This document shows, one piece after another, positions 1 to 12,618 of a DNA stretch of 64,000 nt. This DNA is from Dechloromonas sp. ZY10 (GTDB lineage Bacteria > Pseudomonadota > Gammaproteobacteria > Burkholderiales > Rhodocyclaceae). A program made the position numbers and the translations under genes. The first letter of the stretch is position 1; every line of letters starts with the position of its first letter. A model generated the notes under the pieces. That model had not been told where the DNA came from. It worked only from the letters and a program-made list of their open reading frames with translations, and made no database searches. Location: positions 2,961,501 to 3,025,500 of the forward strand of contig NZ_CP144212.1 in assembly GCF_041378895.1 (NCBI RefSeq), given 5' to 3'.

Positions 1-2060
<2,060 letters not shown>

Positions 2061-2149
2061 GTGCCACCTTGCCTGGTGAGCGGCCGGTCATCCGCCGCCC
2101 ATCAGGCAGTGCCAAGTGCCAATCACCCGCAATCACCCCGCGAAAACAC

Positions 2150-2680
2150 ATGCTTACTCGCCGCCGTCTGCTCACCCTGCTTCCTGCCGCCGGTCTGCTG
2201 CTGACGGCGGGCTGCGGTTTTCGCCTGCGCGGCGCGCAAAGCGCCAAGCTGCCGTATCAATCGCTGCACATCGCGCTGCCGGAAACTGCCGATGTCCGCA
2301 TCTGGCTGGAACGCTACATCAACGCCACCGGCAACACCGAATTGACCGACAACCCGCTGGAGGCTGAGGCCATTTTCCAGCAGGTGGCCGATCAGCGCAG
2401 CAAGACCATCCTCAGCGTCAATGCCCAGGGCCGCGTGCGCGAATATCGCCTGCAACTGATTTACAGCTTCCGGGTGATTACACCGGAAGGCAAGGTGCTG
2501 GTGGCGCCGAACGAGGTCAACCTGACCCGCGACATCGCTTTCGACGATTCCAACGTGCTTGCCAAGGATCTTGAAGAAAGCCTGCTCTGGCGCGACATGA
2601 CCAGCGACCTGGTCAATCAGGTGATGCGCCGGCTGGCCATCATCAAACCCAAGGTCACCAAGGAAGAAGACGAGGACTGA
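2150..2680 (+). CDS. lptE: LPS-assembly lipoprotein LptE
   Basis: Outer-membrane lipoprotein that plugs the LptD barrel and helps deliver lipopolysaccharide to the cell surface. The ATG at 2150 is chosen over an in-frame start at 2069 because it opens a clean lipoprotein signal: RRRLL, a hydrophobic core, and the lipobox LTAGC with the acylated Cys at residue 22, followed by GFRLRG, typical of LptE. The mature part is about 155 residues. It ends TGATG with holA (1-base overlap), so the two are translationally coupled. Members of this family are weakly conserved; the call rests on the lipobox, the GFxLRG start, the size and the position between leuS and holA. Confidence 0.92.
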   Translation: MLTRRRLLTLLPAAGLLLTAGCGFRLRGAQSAKLPYQSLHIALPETADVRIWLERYINATGNTELTDNPLEAEAIFQQVADQRSKTILSVNAQGRVREYRLQLIYSFRVITPEGKVLVAPNEVNLTRDIAFDDSNVLAKDLEESLLWRDMTSDLVNQVMRRLAIIKPKVTKEEDED

Positions 2681-3705
2681 TGCAACTCAAGGGCGACCAG
2701 CTCGGCGCGCACCTCGAACGCGAGTTGCGTCCCCTCTACGTACTCTACGGCGACGAGCCGCTCCTGGTGCTCGAAGCCGCCGATGCCATTCGCCAGAAAT
2801 CGCGCCAGCAGGGCTATGGCGAACGCGAGGTGCTGACCGTGCTGCCCGGCTTCGACTGGAACCAGTTGCTGGCCGCCGGCGGCAACCTGTCATTGTTTGG
2901 CGACCGCAAGCTGATCGACCTGCGGATTCCCAACGGCAAGCCGGGCAAGGACGGCAGCAGCGCCTTGCAGGCCTGGTGCCAGAACCTGTCAGCCGACAAC
3001 CTGCTGTTGATCACCCTCCCCGAGCTCGACTGGAAGGAAGAAAAAGCGGCCTGGTTCGTCGCTCTGGCTACGGCCGGTGTTGCGGTCAAGCTCAACGCAC
3101 CGCCGCTGGCTGAACTACCGGGCTGGATTGCTGGCCGACTGCGCCGCCAGCAGCAAAGCGCCGCCCCGGAAAGCCTGACCTTTATCGCCGAACGCGTCGA
3201 AGGCAATCTGCTGGCCGCCCACCAGGAAATCCAGAAACTGGCCCTGCTCTACCCAAGCGGCAAACTGAGTCCGGAACAAGTCCGCGAAGCAGTGCTCAAC
3301 GTTGCCCGCTACGATCTCGACGGCCTGCGCGAAGCCCTGCTGCAGGGTGATCTGGGACGCTTCAAACGGACTCTGGACGGCCTGATGCACGAAGGAGAAG
3401 CTCCGCCGCTGGTGCTCTGGGCGATGACCGAGGAGATTCGCGCCCTGGCCACGATCCGTGCCGGACTCGACCGCAATTTGCCGCACGATGCACTGCTGCG
3501 TGATGCCAAGGTCTGGGGGCCGCGTCAAATACTATTCAAGAAGGCCTTGCAGCGCCTCCACACACAAGGCCTAATGCAAGCGTTAGCGCATGCCGCTACA
3601 ATCGACAAAATTATCAAGGGCATCGGTCGCGGTAACCTCTGGGAGGAGTTGCTGCGCTTGGGACTAATGCTCTGCGAGTCGCGACCAAAGCAAAAATCCA
3701 GTTGA
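2680..3705 (+). CDS. holA: DNA polymerase III delta subunit
   Basis: Delta subunit of the clamp loader, which opens the beta sliding clamp at the replication fork. 341 residues, normal for the family. The N-terminal part has LYVLYGDEPLLVLEAAD, the usual beginning of HolA, and the rest fits the clamp-loader fold with a helical C-terminal collar (GRGNLWEELLRLGLML near the end). The start overlaps the lptE stop by one base. Nine bases after the stop a one-armed copy of the window's stem-loop repeat begins. Confidence 0.95.
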   Translation: MQLKGDQLGAHLERELRPLYVLYGDEPLLVLEAADAIRQKSRQQGYGEREVLTVLPGFDWNQLLAAGGNLSLFGDRKLIDLRIPNGKPGKDGSSALQAWCQNLSADNLLLITLPELDWKEEKAAWFVALATAGVAVKLNAPPLAELPGWIAGRLRRQQQSAAPESLTFIAERVEGNLLAAHQEIQKLALLYPSGKLSPEQVREAVLNVARYDLDGLREALLQGDLGRFKRTLDGLMHEGEAPPLVLWAMTEEIRALATIRAGLDRNLPHDALLRDAKVWGPRQILFKKALQRLHTQGLMQALAHAATIDKIIKGIGRGNLWEELLRLGLMLCESRPKQKSS

Positions 3706-3711
3706 TGTCCC

Positions 3712-3737
3712 TGCCACGGTCGACGCGAAAAAAAGGG
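3712..3737. repeat. Stem-loop repeat, left arm only
   Basis: TGCCACGGTCGAC at 3712-3724, followed by a purine/A-rich core (GCGAAAAAAAGGG). It lies in the 39-base gap between holA and the TonB-dependent receptor gene. No matching right arm is found downstream. See the two-armed copy at 32028-32076. Confidence 0.65.
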
Positions 3738-3744
3738 AAAAACC

Positions 3745-5970
3745 ATGCATACGCTTCGCACCGGACAGCTTGCTGCCTTGTTGGCCCTGCTCAGCCTGCC
3801 CGCCTGGTCGGCAGGCAACCCAGGCCTCAACGAACTACTACCGCTGACGCTTGACGAACTGATGGCGACCCCGGTGGTGACCGCATCGCGGAAGCAGGAG
3901 TCACGTCAGCAAACCCCGGCGCACATCATGGTCTACACCCGCGAGCAGATTCGTGAGCGCCGCTACAAAAACCTGGCCGACCTGCTCGAGGACCTGCCCG
4001 GCGTGGACTTCCAGCGCGGCACCCGCTCGGCGCAGTACAACCACTTTGCTTTCCAGGGGCACCTGTCGAACAACAAGCTGCTGATCCTGCTCGACGGCGT
4101 TCGCATCGACCATCCCGCCGGCGGCAAGATTCCGGTTGCGGAAAATTTTTCGCTGCATTTCGCCAAGCAGGTTGAAGTCCTCTACGGCCCGGCCGCCGCC
4201 CTTTACGGCGCCGACGCTTTCGCCGGCGTGATCAACATCATCACCGACAAAGCAGCGGAAGCACTGCATGGCCGCGCCAGCGTCGGTTTTGGCAGCTTCG
4301 GCACCCGCGAAGACAGCTTCCTGGTCGGCGGCTCGCCACTCCCCGGCTTTACCTTGACCGCAAGCGCCCACCAGCAATCGAGCGACCGCGCACCGCTCGA
4401 CAAGTATTACCCCGACAGCTATCCCAAGCTAACCGCCGGAGGTGTGCCGGCGGCCCAGCGCGAGCACTACGTGGGCGACATTTCCAGTCAGAGCCAGTAC
4501 GCACGCCTGGATTACGAAGACCGGGTAACGCTGGGCTTCTATCGCAACCGCTTTCGCAACCTGAGCAGTAATGGCGATGCACCGGCCGCCACCTTCTACC
4601 TCTCGAATGTGTTTTTCGATACCACCATCGAGACCTGGTACGGCAAATATCGCACGGAGCTGGCACCGGGCCTCAAGGCCGAAACCGTGATCGACCACTC
4701 GACTTACGAAATCGACCCGCGCACCCGCTACATCAATCGCACCACCAATTTCCAGAACAATGGCTACGACTACTCCTACGCCCGCCGCCGGGGCATCGAA
4801 CAAAACCTGAACTGGCAACTGAACAGCCAGCATGACCTGCAGGCCGGCTTCGGGTACAAGGATTATTACGCCATTGAAACGCCGGATCTTCCCGGCCCCT
4901 ACAATACTTCGACCGGCCCGTCCAATCAGGGCTATGTTTACTCCAACACCAACCTGCGGTTGCAAAATCCTCAAGCCCGCTACAGCAGCTGGTCCGCTTA
5001 TCTGCAATGGCAAGCACGCTGGAGCGAGCACTTTTCCACCATGCTCGGCACCCGGCGCGACCTCTACTCGACCTACGGTGGCACCCTGAATCCACGCATC
5101 GGAGCCGTCTGGCGGCCAGCTCCCGGCAATTACCTGAAACTCCTCTACGGCGAGGCCTTCCGGGCACCAGCGCCGGAAGACGTCTACAGCGCCTTCGGCA
5201 GTTTCCCGGCCCAAGCCGGCAGTCCCTACCGGGGTACCGGCTTCCGTGCCCCCAATACTGCGCTGCAGCCAGAAAAATCGAAAAACCTGTCGCTCACCTG
5301 GGACTGGCGCCCACGCAGCGACTTCAACCTGATTGCCAACGCTTACAGCGCCCGGGTCGAACAGGTGATCACCACACAAAGCGGCGACTCCACCACCCCT
5401 TGCCCCTTCGATGCCAACCGCTTCCTTGGCGCCAACCAGTACATCCCCGGAGCAATCCTGTGCAGCAGCACCACCAAAGCCAACTCCGGCAACGACCGCT
5501 ACTGGGGCATTGACCTGATCCCTCAGTGGAAGACCTCGCTCGGCCACGGCTGGAGCGCCGACCTCTGGGGTAGCTACAGCTACGTCCGCGGCTATACCCG
5601 AGAGCGCACCGGCAGCATTGAGCGCGAACAGATCAATATCGCCCAGCACAAAGTCAAGCTGGGGGTAACCTTCCGCTATCAGGACTGGCTGACCATTACC
5701 CCCCGCCTGCAATGGATTGGCGAAACCAATACCGGCAAGGAGTTGAGCGCTACCTCGCAGGAACGGATCAAAACCGATGCTTACCGCAGCTTGAGCCTGC
5801 ATCTCGCGATGCACAAGCTGGGCAGCGATAATCTGTCGTTTTACCTTGATTTCTACAATCTCACTGACGAGCGTTACTACGCCGCCCATACCTCGGCCTC
5901 AAGCTCGGTCCTGTTGCAGGTTCCACAGCAACCTCGTACCGCCGTCGGCAGCATCGAGTACCGGTTCTGA
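3745..5970 (+). CDS. TonB-dependent outer-membrane receptor
   Basis: 741-residue outer-membrane receptor with a Sec signal peptide (cleavage near ALLSLPAWSAG), a plug domain (PVVTASRKQ, then MVYTREQIRERRYKNLADLL, LLDGVRID, VEVLYGPAAALYGADAFAGVINI) and a C-terminal beta barrel ending in an aromatic residue (EYRF). This is a full-length member. The next two genes follow with a 2-base gap and then a 4-base overlap, giving a receptor / YfiR-like / hybrid sensor kinase operon. That arrangement suggests a signalling or substrate-sensing role rather than plain iron uptake. The ligand cannot be told from sequence. Confidence 0.9.
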   Translation: MHTLRTGQLAALLALLSLPAWSAGNPGLNELLPLTLDELMATPVVTASRKQESRQQTPAHIMVYTREQIRERRYKNLADLLEDLPGVDFQRGTRSAQYNHFAFQGHLSNNKLLILLDGVRIDHPAGGKIPVAENFSLHFAKQVEVLYGPAAALYGADAFAGVINIITDKAAEALHGRASVGFGSFGTREDSFLVGGSPLPGFTLTASAHQQSSDRAPLDKYYPDSYPKLTAGGVPAAQREHYVGDISSQSQYARLDYEDRVTLGFYRNRFRNLSSNGDAPAATFYLSNVFFDTTIETWYGKYRTELAPGLKAETVIDHSTYEIDPRTRYINRTTNFQNNGYDYSYARRRGIEQNLNWQLNSQHDLQAGFGYKDYYAIETPDLPGPYNTSTGPSNQGYVYSNTNLRLQNPQARYSSWSAYLQWQARWSEHFSTMLGTRRDLYSTYGGTLNPRIGAVWRPAPGNYLKLLYGEAFRAPAPEDVYSAFGSFPAQAGSPYRGTGFRAPNTALQPEKSKNLSLTWDWRPRSDFNLIANAYSARVEQVITTQSGDSTTPCPFDANRFLGANQYIPGAILCSSTTKANSGNDRYWGIDLIPQWKTSLGHGWSADLWGSYSYVRGYTRERTGSIEREQINIAQHKVKLGVTFRYQDWLTITPRLQWIGETNTGKELSATSQERIKTDAYRSLSLHLAMHKLGSDNLSFYLDFYNLTDERYYAAHTSASSSVLLQVPQQPRTAVGSIEYRF

Positions 5971-5972
5971 CA

Positions 5973-6497
5973 ATGCGCACGGTGGCATCCCGTCTGCGAA
6001 GCATCGGTCTGATCTGCGGCCTGGCCGGGATCGTGCCGTTGTCGCCGGCCGTCACCGCCGCCGATATTCCCGAATATGGAATGAAGGCCATGCTGTTTTA
6101 CCGCCTCAGCCAGTTCGTCTATTGGCCAGGCGGCGAAAAGCCCGGCCCGACTCCGACGCTTTGCATCGCCGGCAGTAATCCCTTTGGCAACGCCCTCACC
6201 CAGATCGCCGGCAATGCCGGCGCCGAGGTTCGCAGTGCCGGCAGCGATCCGGTCGGCTGCCACCTGATTTTCATTGCCCGCAGCGAACAGCCAGCGCTTG
6301 AGCGCTGGTTGCAACGGGCCGAGCAACGGCGCGTGGTAACAGTTTCGGACATCCCCGGCTTTGCCCGCCAGGGCGGCATGATCGAACTGCCGCTCGAGGG
6401 CGAGCGGGTAGCGATCCTGGTCAACCGACGCAACGCCCAGAAACAGGGGTTTGAATTCAACACCCAGCTACTGCGCCTGGCACGGGGGGTTGAATGA
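5973..6497 (+). CDS. YfiR family (DUF4154) periplasmic protein
   Basis: 174 residues with an N-terminal signal sequence and the typical ending of YfiR/DUF4154 proteins ([17 protein letters not shown] then LLRLARGVE). YfiR in Pseudomonas is a periplasmic inhibitor of the diguanylate cyclase YfiN. Here the downstream partner is a hybrid histidine kinase, so it more likely modulates the periplasmic sensor part of that kinase. It begins 2 bases after the receptor stop and overlaps the kinase gene by 4 bases (ATGA). Confidence 0.85.
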   Translation: MRTVASRLRSIGLICGLAGIVPLSPAVTAADIPEYGMKAMLFYRLSQFVYWPGGEKPGPTPTLCIAGSNPFGNALTQIAGNAGAEVRSAGSDPVGCHLIFIARSEQPALERWLQRAEQRRVVTVSDIPGFARQGGMIELPLEGERVAILVNRRNAQKQGFEFNTQLLRLARGVE

Positions 6498-8443
6498 ACT
6501 TCGGCCGCATCGGCAGCAGCCTGCACAACAAGCTGGTTGCGCTCTCCTTCTCGTTCCTGGTGCTGATCGTGCTACTGGTTTTTGCCTTGGTGCAGACCCA
6601 GCAACAACGCCTGCTGCAAACCCAGTGGAGCGAATCGCTGCACGCCCAGGCCAAGCTGCTGGCCACCAATCTGCATGCCGCCGTTGCATTCATTGATGCT
6701 CGCGAAGCCAACAACCTGCTCGACTCACTGGCCGCCAATCCCGGAATAGTTGCCGGACGGGTCCTGATCGGGGGGCGTACCTGGGCCGCCTATCAGCAGC
6801 CGGCTGCGACTCCGGTCGAATTCCCGGACAGCCTGCTCGACACCCAGTTTGGTAACGACTACCTGTTTGTCCGCGAACCCCTGATCCTGACTCCAGGCGA
6901 AGCCCCCACGGCCCATGTCGAACTGCTGGTTTCCCTCGCCCCTTACCATCGGACAATCGCCGAAACCCGGGTGGAAACCCTGCTGTTGCTGCTGGCGGCA
7001 CTGGTTGCGGCACTGATCCTGACCCGTTTCGTACTCCGCCGCCTGACCGCCCCCATCGAACACCTCAACCAGATCGTCGCCAGCATCTCGGAACGCGGTT
7101 CGCTGGCCGAGCGAGTCAAAGTGGAGTCATCCGACGAAATCGGCCGTCTCGGACACGCCTTTAATGGCATGCTCGAGCGCCTGCAGGTACGGGACGGCGA
7201 GTTGGCACGCTACCGGGAAGACCTGGAAAAACTGGTTGAACAGCGAACCGCCGCATTGCAACAGGCGACCCGCGAGGCGCGCGAAGCCAGCCAGGCCAAA
7301 TCGGCTTTCCTGGCCCGGATGAGTCACGAAATCCGGACCCCAATGAACGCCATCGTCGGCCTCTCGCGAATGGTGCTTGAAAGCGAATTACCCGAATCGC
7401 AACGCGAACACGTCGAGCAGATTGTCCACTCGTCGGATGCTCTGCTCGGGATTCTCAATGATGTCCTCGACTATTCAAAAATCGAAGCCGGGCGCCTGAC
7501 GCTGGAAAAAACCATTTTCCCGCTGGACAAGGTGCTGCAGTCATTGCGCAGCATCTTTGCCAGTAAAGCACGGGAAAAGGGCATTACCCTGAACATTTCG
7601 GTTGCGCCGGATGTCCCCCCCGTGCTGCAGGGGGACCCGCTACGCCTCGGGCAGATTCTGATCAATCTGGTCAGCAATGCCCTCAAATTTACCGAAACCG
7701 GTGAAATTTCCGTATCGATCCGCTGCCTGGAGCCGTGCAGTGGATCGCAAATCCGGCTTGAATTCGCGGTCCGCGACACCGGCATCGGGATTCCGGCAGA
7801 AAGCCAGGCCCAACTCTTTTCGCCGTTCACCCAGGCGGACAACAGCATCACCCGCCGCTTTGGCGGCACCGGACTGGGACTGGCAATCTGTCGGCAACTG
7901 GCTGAACTGATGGACGGAGAAATCCATCTCGCCAGCACTCCCGGCACAGGCAGCACTTTTTCCTTCAGCGCCCGGTTGACCGTGGTTGATCAGGTGAGTC
8001 CGGCTGCCTTCCCGGGTTCAGCAGTAAAGTACGCGCCGGAGGCGGCACTGCCGAATTGGGCAACGCGGCGCATCCTGCTGGTCGAAGACGTAGCGCTTAA
8101 CCGCAAGATCGCCGAAGCTCTGCTGAAAAAAGTCGGCGTCCAGGTCGAAATCGCGGTCAACGGGGCAGAAGCTGTCGACCGTCTACTGCAGAGCGATCCG
8201 CCGGCCATCGATCTGGTCCTGATGGACATCCAGATGCCAGTCATGGATGGCTTGACGGCCACCCGCAAGCTGCGGGCAATCCCTCGTTGCGCCACCCTCC
8301 CGATCATTGCCATGACTGCGCACGCGATGAGTGAAGACCGCGAGGAAAGCCGCGCGGCCGGGATGAACGAGCACCTGGTCAAGCCCATCGTGCCCGCCGA
8401 CCTGTATGCCGCACTGGCCCGCTGGCTACCGCCGGACGCCTAG
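6494..8443 (+). CDS. Hybrid sensor histidine kinase/response regulator
   Basis: 649 residues. Layout: first transmembrane helix (about 14-36), periplasmic sensor region, second helix (about 160-180), HAMP ([15 protein letters not shown]), coiled linker, HisKA with SHEIRTPMN (phosphorylated His278), HATPase with the N box, DTGIGIP and GGTGLGLAI, then a receiver domain with [13 protein letters not shown] (acceptor Asp578). No output domain follows, so phosphate must pass to another protein not visible here. Coupled to the YfiR-like gene, whose product may bind the periplasmic loop. Its stop codon overlaps the convergent small gene at 8440. Confidence 0.93.
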   Translation: MNFGRIGSSLHNKLVALSFSFLVLIVLLVFALVQTQQQRLLQTQWSESLHAQAKLLATNLHAAVAFIDAREANNLLDSLAANPGIVAGRVLIGGRTWAAYQQPAATPVEFPDSLLDTQFGNDYLFVREPLILTPGEAPTAHVELLVSLAPYHRTIAETRVETLLLLLAALVAALILTRFVLRRLTAPIEHLNQIVASISERGSLAERVKVESSDEIGRLGHAFNGMLERLQVRDGELARYREDLEKLVEQRTAALQQATREAREASQAKSAFLARMSHEIRTPMNAIVGLSRMVLESELPESQREHVEQIVHSSDALLGILNDVLDYSKIEAGRLTLEKTIFPLDKVLQSLRSIFASKAREKGITLNISVAPDVPPVLQGDPLRLGQILINLVSNALKFTETGEISVSIRCLEPCSGSQIRLEFAVRDTGIGIPAESQAQLFSPFTQADNSITRRFGGTGLGLAICRQLAELMDGEIHLASTPGTGSTFSFSARLTVVDQVSPAAFPGSAVKYAPEAALPNWATRRILLVEDVALNRKIAEALLKKVGVQVEIAVNGAEAVDRLLQSDPPAIDLVLMDIQMPVMDGLTATRKLRAIPRCATLPIIAMTAHAMSEDREESRAAGMNEHLVKPIVPADLYAALARWLPPDA

Positions 8444-8697
8444 ACTGGATCGGTCTCGACCGAAGGCTGGGCAGCGTCGACCGCATCCGGCGCCAAATCC
8501 TCCCAGATGCAATCGCAATCGTGACGCGGCGCGTCCAGCAAAGCCGGCTTTTGCTCTTCCTGAGCCAAGCACTCGCCCTGGCAGGTCTCGGAAACCACCA
8601 CCACCTGCATTTCGGGATCAACCCGACGTTCGCCGTCCCAGTAACTGCAGGTCGCACAAACCTTGACCTCGGTCGGCAGAATCAATTTTTCAGCCAT
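8440..8697 (-). CDS. Small conserved Cys-rich protein
   Basis: 85 residues beginning [22 protein letters not shown], with six cysteines in three pairs (CATC, CQGEC, CDC), acidic overall. The spacing suggests a small metal (zinc or iron) binding fold, but I do not recognise a named family. It is tail-to-tail with the hybrid kinase (stop codons overlap by 4 bases) and its start faces the proA promoter region. Real-gene evidence is protein-like composition, regular Cys pairs and occupation of an otherwise empty interval. Confidence 0.6.
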   Translation of the reverse strand: MAEKLILPTEVKVCATCSYWDGERRVDPEMQVVVVSETCQGECLAQEEQKPALLDAPRHDCDCIWEDLAPDAVDAAQPSVETDPV

Positions 8698-8753
8698 CTC
8701 ATCCTCGATGGAAAACCCTTTTGAACTCAGGGCTAAGAGTTTACCTGCTTACA

Positions 8754-8783
8754 GAAGTTCCCAGTATATTTGCTCGTTATAAT
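8754..8783 (+). promoter_or_regulatory. Candidate sigma70 promoter of proA
   Basis: A perfect -10 hexamer TATAAT lies at 8778-8783. Only a weak -35 (GAAGTT, 8754-8759) is found at 18-base spacing. The likely transcription start is about 15-20 bases before the proA ATG at 8808. Confidence 0.4.
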
Positions 8784-8807
8784 GAAGCTTTAGTTTCGTG
8801 CAATAAC

Positions 8808-10064
8808 ATGAACATCCAAGACTACATGCAGACCGTGGGCCGCCAGGCACGGGCCGCTTCGCGCCGCCTGACGATGGCCACGACCGCTGAAAAGAATGCC
8901 GCGCTGATGCACATCGCCAGCGCCATCCGTCGCGAAAAAGCCGCCCTTGTGGCCGCTAACCGGCTGGATCTCGACGCCGCCCGCGCCAACGGACTGGAGC
9001 CGGCCATGCTGGATCGCCTGACCCTGTCCGAAAAGGGCGTGGAGTCGATGGCCGAAGGCGTCGAACAAGTGGCCAAGCTACCCGACCCGGTCGGTGAAAT
9101 CCGCGACATCAAATTCCGTCCGTCCGGCATCCAGGTTGGCAAGATGCGCGCGCCGCTCGGCGTCATCGGCATCATCTACGAAGCCCGCCCCAACGTGACC
9201 GCCGATGCGGCTGCGCTGTGCCTGAAGTCCGGCAATGCCGCCATCCTGCGCGGTGGTTCGGAAGCCATCAACAGCAACCGTGCGATCGCCGCCCTGGTTC
9301 AGGAAGGCCTGCAAGCCGCCGGCCTCCCCGCCGAATGCGTGCAGGTGATCAACACCACCGACCGCGCCGCCGTCGGCGAACTGATCACCATGCGCGAGTT
9401 CGTCGATGTCATCGTCCCGCGCGGCGGCAAGGGCCTGATCGCCCGCCTGCTGGCCGAAGCCCGCGTGCCGATGATCCAGCACCTGGACGGCAACTGCCAC
9501 GTCTATATCGAAACCGACGCCGACCCGGCCAAGGCGCTGAAGATTGTCGAGAATGCCAAGACTCAGCGCTACGGCACCTGCAACACCGCCGAATCGCTGC
9601 TGATCGACCGCAGTATCGCTGCGGCCCAGTTGCCGGCGATTGCCGCCATGCTCACCGGCAAGGGCGTCGAAATCCGCGGCTGCGCTGAAACCTGCGCGCT
9701 GGTCCCCAACGCGCAGGCAGCCAGCGAAGAGGATTACTACACCGAGTTTCTGGCCCCGATCATTTCGGTCAAGGTGGTCGATGGCTTCGATGAGGCCGTC
9801 GCGCACATCAATCAGTATTCATCGCACCACTCGGAAGCCATCGTCACCCAGGACCATTCGAAAGCGATGCGTTTCCTGCGCGAAGTCGACTCCAGTTCGG
9901 TAATGATCAATGCCTCAACCCGCTTTGCCGACGGTTTCGAATACGGCCTCGGTGCCGAGATCGGAATTTCGACCGACAAGATCCATGCTCGCGGACCGGT
10001 CGGTCTTGAAGGCCTGACCAGCGAAAAGTGGATCGTACTCGGCGACGGACACGTTCGCGCCTGA
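8808..10064 (+). CDS. proA: Gamma-glutamyl phosphate reductase
   Basis: NADPH-dependent reduction of gamma-glutamyl phosphate to glutamate semialdehyde in proline biosynthesis. 418 residues, the normal length. The ATG at 8808 (MNIQDYMQ) is preferred to an in-frame start at 8721 because it gives the family length and follows the TATAAT box. Seen: [29 protein letters not shown], the catalytic Cys258 in [11 protein letters not shown], and the C-terminal [19 protein letters not shown]. No proB adjoins it here. Confidence 0.97.
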   Translation: MNIQDYMQTVGRQARAASRRLTMATTAEKNAALMHIASAIRREKAALVAANRLDLDAARANGLEPAMLDRLTLSEKGVESMAEGVEQVAKLPDPVGEIRDIKFRPSGIQVGKMRAPLGVIGIIYEARPNVTADAAALCLKSGNAAILRGGSEAINSNRAIAALVQEGLQAAGLPAECVQVINTTDRAAVGELITMREFVDVIVPRGGKGLIARLLAEARVPMIQHLDGNCHVYIETDADPAKALKIVENAKTQRYGTCNTAESLLIDRSIAAAQLPAIAAMLTGKGVEIRGCAETCALVPNAQAASEEDYYTEFLAPIISVKVVDGFDEAVAHINQYSSHHSEAIVTQDHSKAMRFLREVDSSSVMINASTRFADGFEYGLGAEIGISTDKIHARGPVGLEGLTSEKWIVLGDGHVRA

Positions 10065-10085
10065 GTCGACACCAACCGCGTCCGC

Positions 10086-11135
10086 ATGCCTCCAATCCCC
10101 GCTACCGAATCGCTGCAGCATGCGGAGCGCCTGACCAGCCATCGCGATCATGCGATGCTCGACTGCGGGCTGGTCAGTTCGTTGACCAGCATGCTTGGTC
10201 GCGGCCGGCGGCGGGTCAACGTCCAACTCTACCGTACGGATATCGACGACGAACTCCTGCACATTACGCAGACGGCCAGTTGCAACGGTGTCGAACAGGA
10301 CCACAACGAATACTTGTGCGAGCCGGAAACCCTCCCGGAAGCCATGCAACGGGCGATCAGCCTGCATGTCTTCCATACCGAAATCCAGCAGGAAGGACGG
10401 CGCAGCATGCACTGCTGCTGGTTCCCGGTCGTCGCCGACAATCGCCTGCTGGCCTGTATCGAAATCCGCTGCAGCCGGGCACTGAGCATGCGCCAGTTGC
10501 AGATGATCCACGGCATGCTCGGGCTCTACCGCAACTACCTCCAACTGCTCAACTACAGCCAGCACGATTCGCTGACCGGACTGCTCAACCGCAAGACCTT
10601 TGACGACAGCCTTGAGCGCATCCTGCTGAATACGCCTCTGCTACCGCCCCGCGACAACGAACAGCGACACCCGGAGGACAGCGTTGGCAACAGCTGGCTG
10701 GCGATCCTCGACATTGACCATTTCAAGCGGATCAACGACCAGTACGGCCACCTCTTCGGCGATGAGGTGCTGATTCAGGTTGCCCGGCTGATGCGCCGGC
10801 TGTGCCGCCGTACCGACAAGCTGTTCCGCTTCGGCGGCGAGGAATTCGTGATTGTGATCCAGCAAATCGGAGAGAACGATGTTGCCCGCCTGCTTGAACG
10901 CCTGCGGGCGACGGTCGAACAAAATCCAATCCCGCAAGTCGGGCAAATCACGTTGAGCATCGGCTATACCCAGCTCCACCCCGATGACCAGGCCTCGGTC
11001 GCCCTCGGACGCGCCGACCATGCGCTGTACCACGGCAAACAGCACGGCCGCAACCAGGTCAACCGTTACGAAACCCTGCTCGCCCAAGGCGAGGTCTGCA
11101 CCCCGCTGCTCCACGATGACGTCACGCTGTTCTGA
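10086..11135 (+). CDS. Diguanylate cyclase (GGDEF)
   Basis: 349 residues. The N-terminal half (1-150) looks like a GAF-type sensor without transmembrane helices. The C-terminal GGDEF domain has HDSLTGLLNRKTF, ILDIDHFKRINDQYGH and the active-site GGEEF at 250-254. An RxxD inhibitory site (RRTD) sits five residues before the GGEEF, so product inhibition by c-di-GMP is expected. It lies 21 bases after proA. The downstream alkyltransferase start lies inside its 3' end. Confidence 0.93.
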   Translation: MPPIPATESLQHAERLTSHRDHAMLDCGLVSSLTSMLGRGRRRVNVQLYRTDIDDELLHITQTASCNGVEQDHNEYLCEPETLPEAMQRAISLHVFHTEIQQEGRRSMHCCWFPVVADNRLLACIEIRCSRALSMRQLQMIHGMLGLYRNYLQLLNYSQHDSLTGLLNRKTFDDSLERILLNTPLLPPRDNEQRHPEDSVGNSWLAILDIDHFKRINDQYGHLFGDEVLIQVARLMRRLCRRTDKLFRFGGEEFVIVIQQIGENDVARLLERLRATVEQNPIPQVGQITLSIGYTQLHPDDQASVALGRADHALYHGKQHGRNQVNRYETLLAQGEVCTPLLHDDVTLF

Positions 11136-11599
11136 CTCCAAAACTCCGGCCACTGGCTGGCAGGCGATTGTCGCCGCCCCCGGTTTTGCCCTCGGCGTGC
11201 GCTGCGACGACGATAGCCTGCACCTGATTGAATTTCTCTCTCCACAACCCGCCCAGGTGCCCGACCGACCGCTAGCCGCCGAAGCTGCCCGGCAACTCGA
11301 AGCCTGGCTGGACGACCCGGCCAGCCCGTTTTCACTTCCCTTGCTGGCACAAGGCACCCCCTTTCAGCGCCGCGTCTGGCAGGAAATTTCGGAAATCCCG
11401 CTGGGGCAGACCCGGAGCTACGGTCAACTGGCAAAAAACCTTAAAAATGCACCGCGTGCTGTCGGCCAGGCTTGTGGTGCCAACCCCTTCCCGTTGCTTA
11501 TCCCCTGCCACCGCGTACTCGCCGCCCATGGCGGACTCGGCGGCTTCAACCGCCAAGGTGGTGGATTCCTGCTCGACATCAAACGCTGGCTGCTCAGAC

Positions 11600-11622
<23 letters not shown>
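11116..11622 (+). CDS. ogt: Methylated-DNA--protein-cysteine methyltransferase
   Basis: Suicide repair enzyme that removes alkyl groups from O6-alkylguanine. 168 residues. The active-site motif PCHR is present with Cys131, preceded by GTPFQRRVWQ and the usual QACGANPFPLLI and followed by GLGGFNRQGG. The start at 11116 overlaps the diguanylate cyclase 3' end by 20 bases. The N-terminal domain is short and divergent, as in Ogt-type proteins, so the symbol is by type rather than strict orthology. The xerD start lies inside its last 23 bases. Confidence 0.9.
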
Positions 11623-12508
<886 letters not shown>

Positions 12509-12618
12509 TACCGGACCGCCGTTGGGCCAGGCATCGGCAGTTTTGTAAAAATGCCCGCACCGAGACCCGCAGTGGGGAGTACACTCAAGCCACAAGCTGG
12601 ACCAGGGAGGATGGTGCG

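Noticed and set aside
4429..5889. Open frame of 486 codons antisense to the first TonB-dependent receptor
   Set aside because: Shadow frame, no start signal or motif.
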